Shown here: piece by piece, positions 15,742 to 24,839 of the stretch | Layout: every line of letters begins with the position of its first letter | Position numbering within the stretch: the first letter of the stretch is position 1 | NCBI GenBank assembly: GCA_016931225.1 | Contig: JAFGFE010000019.1 | Location: 61,747-125,746 of the forward strand | Length of the DNA: 64,000 nt | Direction of reading: 5' to 3' | Origin: Candidatus Zymogenaceae bacterium | GTDB taxonomy: Bacteria > Desulfobacterota > Zymogenia > Zymogenales > Zymogenaceae | Position numbers and translations under genes: made by a program | The notes under the pieces: generated by a model | Database searches by the model: none | What the model saw: the letters and a program-made list of their open reading frames with translations, nothing else | Told to the model about the DNA's origin: nothing

Positions 15742-18396
15742 TTATACAGCTTGGGATATTTCCTGGCTCCGGGGCAACTCCACCACGAAGGTGGCCCCGC
15801 CGCCGGGGCGATTGATGATGTCTATGTTTCCGCCGTGGTTGGAGATGATCTTGTGGGCGATTGCCAGGCCCAGCCCCGTTCCGGAGCTCTTCGTGGTAAA
15901 AAACGGCTTGAAGATGTCTCCCAGGAGTTCAGACGGTATTCCCTGGCCGGTATCGCTGACCTCGGTCTTGATATAGGTCTTTTCACCGATCATCTCCGTG
16001 GCGGTGGCGACCTCCAGCGTGCCGCCGGTATCCATCACCTGGATGGCGTTGATGAAAAGATTGGTAAAGACCTGCCTGAGCTGCATCGCATCCGCCTCCA
16101 GAATCGGGAGGTCGTCGTCCAGGTTCATGACAAGCCTGATGTTTTTTTCATTGATATCGTCGGTGACCAGGTCCATGGCATCCCGGATAACACCGTTCAG
16201 GTTGACATCCGCAAACTTCGGCGGGATGCTTCGGGAAAGCGACAGGACATTGTTCAGGGTCGCCTCCAGCTTGATCACCTCTGAAAGGACAATATCGGCA
16301 TACTGCTTGAGTTTCGGATTCTCCTCGATGTTCTCGGAAATTTTCCGGGCGAAACCTCCGATGGAGACCAGGGGATTTCTGATCTCGTGGGCGACCTCGG
16401 CGGCCATCTCTCCAAGACCCACCAGCTTCGCCTGTTGCAGGAGCTTCGCCTGAGCCTCCCGGAGTTTTCGGTTGATGCGTTCCTGGTGGCTGTAGAGAAT
16501 CGAATTTTCGATGGCAAGGCCCGCCTGGTTGGCGAACACCATTAAAAGCTCCACGTCCTCGGTTGTAATCGGCTTTTTGTTGAAGACATTGTCCACAAGG
16601 ATCACCCCCAGGGGGTTCTCCTGGGCCAGTATGGGCACCACGGCGAATTCGTCCCCTCCCATGAGGAGCGCGAGCATGTGTGGATCCATATGAGGGTTTG
16701 ACCCGGCGTCCGCGATGATCAGCGGCTTCTTTTCCCTCATGGCCTGTACCACAACATCGTCATGGTTGTCCAGAGAAATACAAACTTTTTTGACCGCTCG
16801 ATTCGGAACGGCCTCCGCAGCTCCCTGAACGTCGAACGCGCGATCAACCAGCTCCATCAGAGAATGTTCTTTTCGCCCCAGCTCAGCCCAGATGCGTCCG
16901 GCCTCCTCGGCGTCGACGGGCCCCACCCCCATCTCTCCCTGGATGACGCCCTCCTCCCACGAAACCAGAAGAATCGCCGCCCGGTTGAATCCGAAGCTCT
17001 CTCCCATCGTCAGCGAGGTCAATACGATATAGAGGAGCTTGTCCAGCCTGATGGTGGTCATCAGGGCGTGGGAGATGCTCATCAAGAGCGAGAGTTCCTC
17101 GACCTTCTCCTCCTTTTCCCTGGCCAGTGCGTCGGCCTTTTCAAACACCAGGGAATGCTCCAGGGCCACGCCGATAATGCTTCCCATGGAAGTGAGGAGC
17201 TTCAAATCCTCCGAGATGGATGTTCGGGGCTGAAACCCGCCCACCGAAATGGTCCCCAGGGCCTTGAACTTCGAGCGAAGGGGCACAATGGTCGCGTGAG
17301 CCAGCCCCTCCTGCATAATGACAATCCTTTTCGACTCCGCCTCGTTTTCCCTGGTGACGAAATAGGGCACCCCGGTCTTGAGCACCTGGCCCGATACGCT
17401 GTCTTCCACCTTCAGTCGTGCATAGTTCTTTACGTAATCGGGTGATGTTCCCTTGTATGCCTTCAGCACCAGCTCGTCGGTGGCATCGTCCAGCACCCGC
17501 ACCACCCCCACATCCATATCCATCACCTCCAGCACCTTTTCCAGGCTGATGGTTATCAGCTCATCCATCTCCAGGTATTCAGTAAGGGTGCTGGATATGG
17601 CGTAGAGGGTGGAAAGCTCCTGGTTGGTGTGATCGAGCCTCAGGCGCATATCCTCCTGCTCGGTGACGTCCTTCAGTATGCCGAGGATTGCACCGGTTTT
17701 CCCGTCCCGACCCACGAGGGGTCTGGTAAAAAGGAGCACGTCGAACCGGGCGCCGTTTTTATTCACCACCGGAAGCTCGCCCTCCCATCCCCCCGCCAGG
17801 GTGCGGTGAAATACTTCCCTGAACCACTCGTTGCGTATGTCCGGAGGATGCAGCATGGAGATGTTTTTTCCCTCGAGCTCGTCTGTGCTGTATCCGCTCA
17901 TAGCCGATACGGCGTGATTGGCGAAGATGATGCGCCCCGCGGTGGTGATGATAATCACCCCCTCGGAGATATGACCGACGGCCGCCTCCAAATATTTTCT
18001 GGTCGGGTCCTCTCCCTCGATTCGGGATTCGTCCCTGACAAGAAAAAGACGCCGCCGGGAAGGACCGTCGTCGTCCAAAACGGAGCAGGAGATCAGGGCG
18101 CCCCGCTCCCGCTCATTCTTCATCAGAAGCCGCATCCTGAGAATCGCTCCCCGCCGGTCGCCGTCCGCCTCCACGCAGAGCTTCTTCAGGCAGGGTATCT
18201 CCCGCTTCGGAACAAGACGAAAGATCGGCACACCCAGAAGCTCGCTCATACGATAGCCGGTCATCTTCTCCAGGGCGGGGTTGATATACTGTATCAGACC
18301 CTCAGTGTCGGTAATCAACAGCGGTTCGGAAATCCGGGCGAACAGTCGTTCTTCCCGTTGATATCCGGATATATCTGCTTCGCCGTTTTTCGACAT
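15742..18396 (-). CDS. Soluble sensor histidine kinase, PAS-PAS-GAF-GAF-HisKA-HATPase
   Basis: The 884-residue kinase has no membrane segment. Domains in order are PAS1 (about 15-125), PAS2 (130-250), GAF1 (265-420), GAF2 (440-635), HisKA with the phospho-acceptor His670 in VAHEIRNPLVSIGGF, and HATPase_c with NLFINAIQV (N box), SDTGQGIP (G1), FKPFFTTKSSGTGLGLAIAHKI (F and G2). It should sense a cytoplasmic ligand or redox state and phosphorylate a response regulator, none of which is nearby. The start at ATG 18396 is chosen because GGAGG lies ten bases before it; a TTG at 18450 is possible. It is 82 bases downstream of glgA, raising the possibility that it monitors glucan metabolism. Confidence 0.9.
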   Translation of the reverse strand: MSKNGEADISGYQREERLFARISEPLLITDTEGLIQYINPALEKMTGYRMSELLGVPIFRLVPKREIPCLKKLCVEADGDRRGAILRMRLLMKNERERGALISCSVLDDDGPSRRRLFLVRDESRIEGEDPTRKYLEAAVGHISEGVIIITTAGRIIFANHAVSAMSGYSTDELEGKNISMLHPPDIRNEWFREVFHRTLAGGWEGELPVVNKNGARFDVLLFTRPLVGRDGKTGAILGILKDVTEQEDMRLRLDHTNQELSTLYAISSTLTEYLEMDELITISLEKVLEVMDMDVGVVRVLDDATDELVLKAYKGTSPDYVKNYARLKVEDSVSGQVLKTGVPYFVTRENEAESKRIVIMQEGLAHATIVPLRSKFKALGTISVGGFQPRTSISEDLKLLTSMGSIIGVALEHSLVFEKADALAREKEEKVEELSLLMSISHALMTTIRLDKLLYIVLTSLTMGESFGFNRAAILLVSWEEGVIQGEMGVGPVDAEEAGRIWAELGRKEHSLMELVDRAFDVQGAAEAVPNRAVKKVCISLDNHDDVVVQAMREKKPLIIADAGSNPHMDPHMLALLMGGDEFAVVPILAQENPLGVILVDNVFNKKPITTEDVELLMVFANQAGLAIENSILYSHQERINRKLREAQAKLLQQAKLVGLGEMAAEVAHEIRNPLVSIGGFARKISENIEENPKLKQYADIVLSEVIKLEATLNNVLSLSRSIPPKFADVNLNGVIRDAMDLVTDDINEKNIRLVMNLDDDLPILEADAMQLRQVFTNLFINAIQVMDTGGTLEVATATEMIGEKTYIKTEVSDTGQGIPSELLGDIFKPFFTTKSSGTGLGLAIAHKIISNHGGNIDIINRPGGGATFVVELPRSQEISQAV

Positions 18397-18478
18397 AACC
18401 CGAAAAAACCTCCGACACCCCCTGAAGGGGTCGTTCCCCCACCGGCGCAAAAAATCAATGCCGGGGATCGTCGATCCG

Positions 18479-19954
18479 TCAGGCCCCCTCGTCCACCCGC
18501 TTCTTCAGGGCGCGGTGATAAAGATTCTCATACTTCTTCGCCGACGCCCGCCAGGAAAAATCGGCGCTCATGCCGTTTCTGATGATTCTGTTCCAGTGAT
18601 CGGGTTTTCCAAACAGATCCACCGCCTTCTTCACGGCACCGAAGAGCTCTTCCGGGGTATACGGACCGAATGATATGCCGGTGCCGGTCTCCTTCTTCTC
18701 CGAATACCCGATGACCGTATCCTTCAGTCCGCCGGTGGCCCGCACCACCGGCACGGTGCCGTATCGCATGCTCATCATCTGGTTCAGGCCGCAGGGTTCA
18801 TACCGGGAAGGCATCAGAAACATATCCGCCCCCGCCTCGATGAGATGCGCCAGGCGGTTGTCATACGCGAGCTTCACCCCCATTTTCATCGGATAACGCT
18901 TTCCCATATCGGTCATGAGGTCATGATACCGTCGGTCGCCGGTGCCCAGAATCACCATCATGACGTTAAGCTCCATGATTTGCTCCAGGGCGTCGGCCAA
19001 GATGTCAAATCCCTTCTGGTCCGCCAGACGGGAGATGATCCCGATGAGGGGAACGTCCATATTCTCAGGCAGGTAAAATTCCGAAAGCAGCGCCCTTTTA
19101 TTCTCACTCTTTCCCGAAAGGTCGTCCGCCGAGTAATTCTTCGGGATGTAGGTGTCGGTCTCGGGATTCCACTCATTCACGTCAATGCCGTTGAGGATGC
19201 CGAAGAGATCACGCGTGCGGGAGCGAAGGATCCCGTCCATGCCGAATCCCTGCTCGGGGGTCTGTATCTCCTCGGCGTACGTCTCGCTGACGGTGTTGAT
19301 CACGTCGGCTGTGACCATCCCGGCCTTGAGAAAGCTGATCTTGCCGTAAAACTCAATTCCCTCCGGGGTGAAGTAGTCCCATCCCACCCCCACAAGCGGC
19401 ATGTCCAAATGCCAGAACAGGCCCTGGTATCCCAGGTTGTGGATGGTCAGCACCGAGGACGTCCTGCGGTAGTGCGGATCGAGGTCGTATACCGATTTCA
19501 GGTACAGGGGGATGAGCCCCGACTGCCAGTCGTTGACGTGGATAATATCCGGGATGAAATCGACAGCCTTGAGGGCCTCGAGGACGGCCCTCGAAAAGAA
19601 GACAAACCTGGAGGCGTTGTCGGGAAAATCCTCGCCCTTTATCCCGTACAACCCCTCCCGGTCGAAGAATTCAGAGTTCCCAATGAAGATCGTCGTGAAT
19701 CGCCCATCCGGATTCGGGCTTTCCATTACATGGATGGAGCCTTCAACCGTTCTCTCTCCCACGAGAATCCGGACGGTTTTGTCAATCGCGGGCGGGGCGA
19801 ATCCCCGATCCCGCACCATGCGGTACAGCGGCATAACCAGGCGCACTTCATGCCCCAGTTCGGCAAGCTCACCGGGAAGGGCGCCGGCCACGTCGGCCAG
19901 CCCGCCGGTTTTTGCAAACGGCACCGCTTCGGGACTGACGATGACGATTCTCAT
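18479..19954 (-). CDS. glgA: Glycogen synthase (ADP/UDP-glucose starch synthase type, GT5)
   Basis: The 491-residue enzyme extends alpha-1,4-glucan from a sugar nucleotide in the cytoplasm. It has the GT5 donor-binding motif KTGGLADVAGALP at residues 15-27, HVNDWQSGLIPLYL, TIHNLGYQG, and in the C-terminal half ISRLADQKGFDIL, a PSRYEPCGLNQM motif and VRATGGLKDTV. Length fits the bacterial enzyme. GGAGGTGGAG precedes ATG 19954; it overlaps galT by ATGA. As part of an operon with GH57 enzymes, it is the polymerising step. Confidence 0.95.
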   Translation of the reverse strand: MRIVIVSPEAVPFAKTGGLADVAGALPGELAELGHEVRLVMPLYRMVRDRGFAPPAIDKTVRILVGERTVEGSIHVMESPNPDGRFTTIFIGNSEFFDREGLYGIKGEDFPDNASRFVFFSRAVLEALKAVDFIPDIIHVNDWQSGLIPLYLKSVYDLDPHYRRTSSVLTIHNLGYQGLFWHLDMPLVGVGWDYFTPEGIEFYGKISFLKAGMVTADVINTVSETYAEEIQTPEQGFGMDGILRSRTRDLFGILNGIDVNEWNPETDTYIPKNYSADDLSGKSENKRALLSEFYLPENMDVPLIGIISRLADQKGFDILADALEQIMELNVMMVILGTGDRRYHDLMTDMGKRYPMKMGVKLAYDNRLAHLIEAGADMFLMPSRYEPCGLNQMMSMRYGTVPVVRATGGLKDTVIGYSEKKETGTGISFGPYTPEELFGAVKKAVDLFGKPDHWNRIIRNGMSADFSWRASAKKYENLYHRALKKRVDEGA

Positions 19955-20961
19955 AGCTCCACCTCCCGTAAAAAACTCGCCGCCTGCTCCGGGGGCGTGG
20001 GATTGATGTAAAAGCCCGACCCCCACTCGAAGCCGGCCACCTTGGTCAGTCGCGGTATCACCTCGATATGCCAGTGATAGAAATGCCCAACATCCTCCCG
20101 CCGGGGATCGTTAAAAGGGGCGGTATGGATGATATAATTATAGGGCGGATTCCTCAGGGCGCTGTTGAGCCGCCGCAAAAGTTCCCCCAGAATCTGCGCC
20201 AGAGACTCATACGTCTCCTCGGGGCTTTCCTCATACCGGGGAAGATGCCCCCGTGGGATGATCCACGTCTCGAAGGGAAAGCGGGGCGCATAGGGAGCGA
20301 CCGCAATAAACAGAGGATTTTCACACACCAGCCTCTCTCTGGCCCTCAGCTCCTCGGTAACGATATCGCAGAAGACGCATCGCTCCTTGTACGAGAAGTA
20401 TCTCTGGGAGCCGTTGAGTTCCCGGATGACGGCGACGGGCACCTCCGGCAGGGCGATCAGCTGGCTGTGGGAGTGCTCCAGGGAGGCCCCGGCGATGCTG
20501 CCCTGATTCTTGAAGACCATCACGAATCGAAACCGCACGTCCTTTCTCAGATCGGCGATTCGATGGCGATAGGCCCGCATGACATCGGTGATTTTATCAA
20601 GCGAAAGGTCCGTCAGGGTCTTGTCGTGATCGGGCGTTTCGATGATCACTTCATGCGCCCCCACGCCGTTCATCTTGTCGTACATCCCCTCCCCCTGGCG
20701 TTCGAGATCTCCCTCCACCACCAGCGCCGGGAACTTGTTGGACACCACCCTGAGGGACCAGCCGGGGGTGTTCGGCTTGGTGCCCTGATCCCGAATGGCC
20801 GTGATTTCCGGAGGAGTCTTGTCCTCGTTTCCGGAACAGAAGGGGCAGAATCCGCCCTTTTTCTCCTCCTGCTTCTCCTCGAAGTCTATGGGACGCTTTC
20901 CCCGTTCCGTCGATATAATGACCCACCGATCGATGATGGGATCCTTTCTCAGTTCCGGCAT
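19951..20961 (-). CDS. galT: Galactose-1-phosphate uridylyltransferase (HIT superfamily)
   Basis: The 336-residue enzyme swaps UMP between UDP-glucose and galactose-1-phosphate. It has zinc-type cysteines in CPFCSGNEDKTPPE and RCVFCDIV, and the active-site motif LEHSHSQLIALP, where the second His (HxHxQ) forms the uridylyl intermediate. The C-terminal half has HTAPFNDPRREDVGHFYHWHIEVIPRL. ATG 20961 has AAGGAG upstream. Its location between a glucan branching enzyme and glgA suggests a role supplying or recycling sugar nucleotides; adenylyl-transferring members of this family (ADP-glucose phosphorylase type) are an alternative. Confidence 0.9.
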   Translation of the reverse strand: MPELRKDPIIDRWVIISTERGKRPIDFEEKQEEKKGGFCPFCSGNEDKTPPEITAIRDQGTKPNTPGWSLRVVSNKFPALVVEGDLERQGEGMYDKMNGVGAHEVIIETPDHDKTLTDLSLDKITDVMRAYRHRIADLRKDVRFRFVMVFKNQGSIAGASLEHSHSQLIALPEVPVAVIRELNGSQRYFSYKERCVFCDIVTEELRARERLVCENPLFIAVAPYAPRFPFETWIIPRGHLPRYEESPEETYESLAQILGELLRRLNSALRNPPYNYIIHTAPFNDPRREDVGHFYHWHIEVIPRLTKVAGFEWGSGFYINPTPPEQAASFLREVEL

Positions 20962-20980
20962 CTCTTTTTCTCCTTCGCCG

Positions 20981-22690
20981 TCATGCGCGCCAGAGTGATA
21001 CGTCAAGGTCCCCAAAGGCAATATCCCGCTTTTCCATATCGCCCACAAACTCCCAATCCCCGGTATGGGGCGTCCCTCCCTCTATGATGGTTCGCGCGAT
21101 GCCGTACAGACGGTTGAAGTCTTCGCTGTGCCGTGAAAAACGCATCTCCGCGTAATCCCGGGCCGCCCAGGTGGAGATGAGAAACTGCCAGTCGGAGCTC
21201 TCCATCAAGAGGAGCTCCCGCCCCATCTGGCGCAGCACCCGGGAAAGCCCCGGATCGTCGGTGCCCCCATGATCCCCGGCGAGTGTCACCATCCGCTCCT
21301 CAGCCTCATAGATGTGCTTCCAGGTCCATTTCGTCCAGTCGTTGAACCATATCCAGTGAAAACCGCCTTCGCCCCAGGATCCCTCGGGGAGCGATACCAC
21401 GGTCCGGGGGGGATATTTTTCGGAATAGGTCGAGAGGGTCGTTAACGATACGTTCGGGCTGTCGTGTATTTCTTTCAGCACCCGATAGAGGAACATCGGC
21501 CCCTCGAACCACCAGTGGCCGAACAGCTCCGAGTCGTACGGCGCCGTCACGATCCCATATCTGCCGGTCTGATCGCGGTACTCGGACAACGTCTTGGACA
21601 CCAGCCCGACGAAATGGGAGGCGTTCTCGTTGATGCGGCCCTGGACGAACTCGGGCCGATAGACCTCCTTGTCCCCCATGTCCACCTTGGGGCCGGTCAC
21701 CCGCCAGTAGCGATTGCCTCCGGGAAAATGCTTCTTGTGAAAGTCGAGGTAATTCCCGTCGCCGGGATAGCCGTGCTCCCCGCTCCAGACCACCAGGGCG
21801 GTCTTCGGGTCCCGGGTGAAGACCGAGGCCGTCTTCATCGACCCGCCGGACGAGACGAGGTACGAATCGTAGGGCCGCCGCGGTGTATCGACCGTCGTCC
21901 CGGGGACCTCCGCCAGGAAGCGGTCCCACATGGCTTTCAGCTCCCCAGAATGTTCCAGGTAGGCGCCGACGGCTTTGCCCCCCTCCAACAGGTGCGAGTC
22001 GATGATGAAGTAATTGATCCCGTTTTCGAAGAGCACCTCCTCAACGCCCGACCGATCGTACGCCGCGCCCGCCCCCTCGACGGGGAACTCCCAGTGGTAC
22101 GCGGGACGATAGGCGCATTCGGGCAGCCAGATCCCCCTTGGATCGACGCCGAAGTGGCGCCGGTAGGTGGCGACACCCTGCCGAACCTGGGCCCGCACCG
22201 CCTCGTCGTATCCCAACAACGGCAGGTAGCCGTGGGTGGCGGCGCAGGTGATGATCTCGATGACATTCTCGTCCTGGAGCTTTCGAAAGGCGCCGATGAT
22301 GTCCCGGTTGTATCTCTCCGTAAAGCTTCTGAGTATCCCCTGGAAATAGTCCCGCCACATCCGGGCGAGGTCCTCCATCGTACGCTCACCCCGGCGGGAG
22401 AAATCGGTCATGTCGTTTTCCGACGCCTCGATCTTCTGAGTCAGGTAGTCGATGAATCCATCGGCGAAGATGGAGGTGACGAGTTGTTCGGCGAGGATCG
22501 GGGTGATCCCCAGAGTGATGCCCCCGTGTATGCCCTCGTCAGCGAGCCGATAGCAGACGTCCAAAAGCGGGATATAGGTCTCCGCCGCCGCCTCGAAGAG
22601 CCAGTCGGTGCCGTGGGGCCAACTGCCGTGGGACAACACGTAGGGGAGATGCGAATGCAGTACGAACGAAAATTCCCCTGTATGCGTCAT
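20981..22690 (-). CDS. GH57 1,4-alpha-glucan branching enzyme
   Basis: The 569-residue enzyme introduces alpha-1,6 branches into glycogen. GH57 motif 1 is LHSHLPYV (residues 12-19). The nucleophile is E191 in IWLPECAYRP, and the acid/base is D386 in TAPYDSELFGHWWFEG. The helical C-terminal region (FHWIWFNDWTKWTWKHIYEAEERM through the DWQFLISTWAARDYAEMRF segment) is the DUF1957 domain typical of GH57 branching enzymes such as TK1436. AAAGGAGG precedes ATG 22690. It ends 19 bases before galT. Confidence 0.93.
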   Translation of the reverse strand: MTHTGEFSFVLHSHLPYVLSHGSWPHGTDWLFEAAAETYIPLLDVCYRLADEGIHGGITLGITPILAEQLVTSIFADGFIDYLTQKIEASENDMTDFSRRGERTMEDLARMWRDYFQGILRSFTERYNRDIIGAFRKLQDENVIEIITCAATHGYLPLLGYDEAVRAQVRQGVATYRRHFGVDPRGIWLPECAYRPAYHWEFPVEGAGAAYDRSGVEEVLFENGINYFIIDSHLLEGGKAVGAYLEHSGELKAMWDRFLAEVPGTTVDTPRRPYDSYLVSSGGSMKTASVFTRDPKTALVVWSGEHGYPGDGNYLDFHKKHFPGGNRYWRVTGPKVDMGDKEVYRPEFVQGRINENASHFVGLVSKTLSEYRDQTGRYGIVTAPYDSELFGHWWFEGPMFLYRVLKEIHDSPNVSLTTLSTYSEKYPPRTVVSLPEGSWGEGGFHWIWFNDWTKWTWKHIYEAEERMVTLAGDHGGTDDPGLSRVLRQMGRELLLMESSDWQFLISTWAARDYAEMRFSRHSEDFNRLYGIARTIIEGGTPHTGDWEFVGDMEKRDIAFGDLDVSLWRA

Positions 22691-22695
22691 GCCGG

Positions 22696-24828
22696 TTACG
22701 CCTCCTTTCCAGTCAAAATCGAGAGGTCTCGAACCTTCATTTCTACCGTACAGTGTACGACGTTTGCGAGTGAAAAATCAACGGTGAAAATCGGCAGGAG
22801 GGCGCTGCCCTGATAGGTCCTCTCCAGCCCCTCCTCGTTGCGCGACGCCGTCTCCACCCCGTAAGCCAGGATCGTTACGGGTGACGAGGTCTGTACATCG
22901 GCCGCAAATCCGTCGAATTCATTGACCAGGGAGAATCCACTCACATCCTTAGCCTCAGTCCGTTGGGAAAGCCGCGTCCTTGCACCACCGGGAAACAGCA
23001 GGTACCTCTGCGGATCGTCGCCCCCCAAAAGCGTGAGGTTCATCTCCGGGGCAAAAAACAGCGTCCCTGCATCCTTCACCGATTCCAGGGAATAGGAGAC
23101 CGCGATCTCGGGCTTCTTCGTGTGGACGGCATATGTCTTGGTGATCGTCACGGGATGCTCCCCCCGGCCGGAGGAGATGACCCCCCCGCCCCGCACCGAA
23201 ACGGTGATGCGGCCGTCCTCTATCCGGTGATCGGTGAGAACGTACATCGACCGGGAAAATCCCCCGATATCGACGGCGCGGTTCTCCACGAGCCCGTCCA
23301 GGGACGGCACCCTCTCGAATAGACGGTCGAGGAACGAGTATCGGGGAACGTCGTCGTAACAGAAGAGGTCGAACAATTCCTCATCGACGGTCATGGCGTC
23401 GTGGATCGACTCCGGGGCGGCCCCGTCGGATGTCCGGTGTTTCTCCACGGCCCGTCTCGCCTCCTCGTGGTAGGCCTCGAATACGCGGGACTTGGTGTTG
23501 GATAGATTGAAGTGATACACCTTCAGATTCAGAAACGACATCGATCCCCCGACCGCCGGTGCGATCACCACAGAGATGTCGGGGGTCTCTATCATCACCT
23601 CATCGTTCCCGTCCAGATCGAAATCGGAGACGGACAGGGACGGCCCGGCCTTCCCCTCGGCCAGGACCTGGGCCCGGGAGAGGCAGCGATAGACCGCGTC
23701 TCTCAGATAATTCAGGTAGAGCCCCCCGAACAGGCCGTGCCAGTAGGCGCAGTTGCACTGGGCGGCCAAGAGGTGCCGCTGGGCCTCTTCCTTCTTTTTC
23801 CCCTTCATCTCTGAAACCATACGGCCGACATACAGCATCCGCTTGTGCATGGCGTTTGATTCCGGATACTTGGCCAGGAAATTGCTGAAGCCGCCGCCCC
23901 GCACGAAGGGGGCCGCCTCATCACCGAAGTCGGTCCGCTTGAGCCGCTCCTTCACGTCCAGGAGACTGAGGACGGTGCGGGCGGGCAGCGCCCACTCCAT
24001 CATCTCCACATAGCTGTCGGCGGGAAGATAGACCCGTCCCGTGGGCGGTGTGGACAGAACGTAATCCGACAGCGTCCTGAGCCGGATCCAGTCGCTGTTT
24101 TCCATCAGGGCGTCGAAGAAGCGCCGAAGCCACCCCTCCTCGAAGGTCCATTCGTAGGTCCCGGGCCAGACGCCGAACTTTTCTCCGTCATCACCGTACG
24201 TCACCCCGGCGCCGGGCCGGGTTTTGGCGATGTGCCGGAGCCGCTCGATGGTCTCCTCCGGCTCGCGAAAGGGGATGGTATAGCGCAGCGTCTTGTCTAT
24301 GGGAAAAATCCTGAGAGCACACCCCGCGTACTCGGTGATGTAATAGCCGAAGAGATCATCGTCACCCAGGCCCGAGGCGCGGAAGTGATTGTCGTCGAGC
24401 AGGGTGTAGAGCACCCCCTCGGGGGCGGTGATCCGGGGCAGGCCCGGCTCCCACACCCGTTCCGCCATCCACATCCCGAGAGGCCGCGTGCCGAAGCGCT
24501 TTTCAATATAATCGCTCATCATGCGAATCTGGGATCGGGCATTCTCTTCCGGAATGATGGAGATGATCGGCTCGAAGTACGCGCCCCCCATCACCTCCAC
24601 CTGTCCTCTCTCGACCAGCCGCCTGACGGCGTCGAGATATTCCGGTCGGTTCTCCTCCATCCAGTCAAGCAGAGGGCCCGTGTTGTGCAGGGTGATCGTG
24701 ATGTCGGGGTAGTCCTCGAGGACCTCCAGGAAGGGGCCATAGGACCGATCGAAGGCCTCCTCGAACACCCAGCCGAAATTGCCCACCGGCTGGTGGTTGT
24801 GTATACACAGCATCAGGTCTACGCTCAT
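22696..24828 (-). CDS. GH57 4-alpha-glucanotransferase
   Basis: The 710-residue enzyme transfers alpha-1,4-glucan segments. Motif 1 is CIHNHQPVGNFGWV; the nucleophile E123 lies in GMWMAERVWEP and the acid/base D214 in VTYGDDGEKFGVWPGT. These numbers equal those of the characterised Thermococcus litoralis enzyme when ATG 24828 is used, which supports the start. The C-terminal half corresponds to the DUF1925/DUF1926 beta-rich regions (for example a LSVSDFDLDGNDEVMIETPDI block). It ends five bases before the branching enzyme gene. An alpha-amylase reading of the family is possible, but the overall architecture is that of a transferase. Confidence 0.92.
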   Translation of the reverse strand: MSVDLMLCIHNHQPVGNFGWVFEEAFDRSYGPFLEVLEDYPDITITLHNTGPLLDWMEENRPEYLDAVRRLVERGQVEVMGGAYFEPIISIIPEENARSQIRMMSDYIEKRFGTRPLGMWMAERVWEPGLPRITAPEGVLYTLLDDNHFRASGLGDDDLFGYYITEYAGCALRIFPIDKTLRYTIPFREPEETIERLRHIAKTRPGAGVTYGDDGEKFGVWPGTYEWTFEEGWLRRFFDALMENSDWIRLRTLSDYVLSTPPTGRVYLPADSYVEMMEWALPARTVLSLLDVKERLKRTDFGDEAAPFVRGGGFSNFLAKYPESNAMHKRMLYVGRMVSEMKGKKKEEAQRHLLAAQCNCAYWHGLFGGLYLNYLRDAVYRCLSRAQVLAEGKAGPSLSVSDFDLDGNDEVMIETPDISVVIAPAVGGSMSFLNLKVYHFNLSNTKSRVFEAYHEEARRAVEKHRTSDGAAPESIHDAMTVDEELFDLFCYDDVPRYSFLDRLFERVPSLDGLVENRAVDIGGFSRSMYVLTDHRIEDGRITVSVRGGGVISSGRGEHPVTITKTYAVHTKKPEIAVSYSLESVKDAGTLFFAPEMNLTLLGGDDPQRYLLFPGGARTRLSQRTEAKDVSGFSLVNEFDGFAADVQTSSPVTILAYGVETASRNEEGLERTYQGSALLPIFTVDFSLANVVHCTVEMKVRDLSILTGKEA

Positions 24829-24839
24829 CGGACGATCCC

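Noticed and set aside
18845..20011. Open frame of 388 codons on the plus strand
   Set aside because: Antisense to glgA, with no family features.
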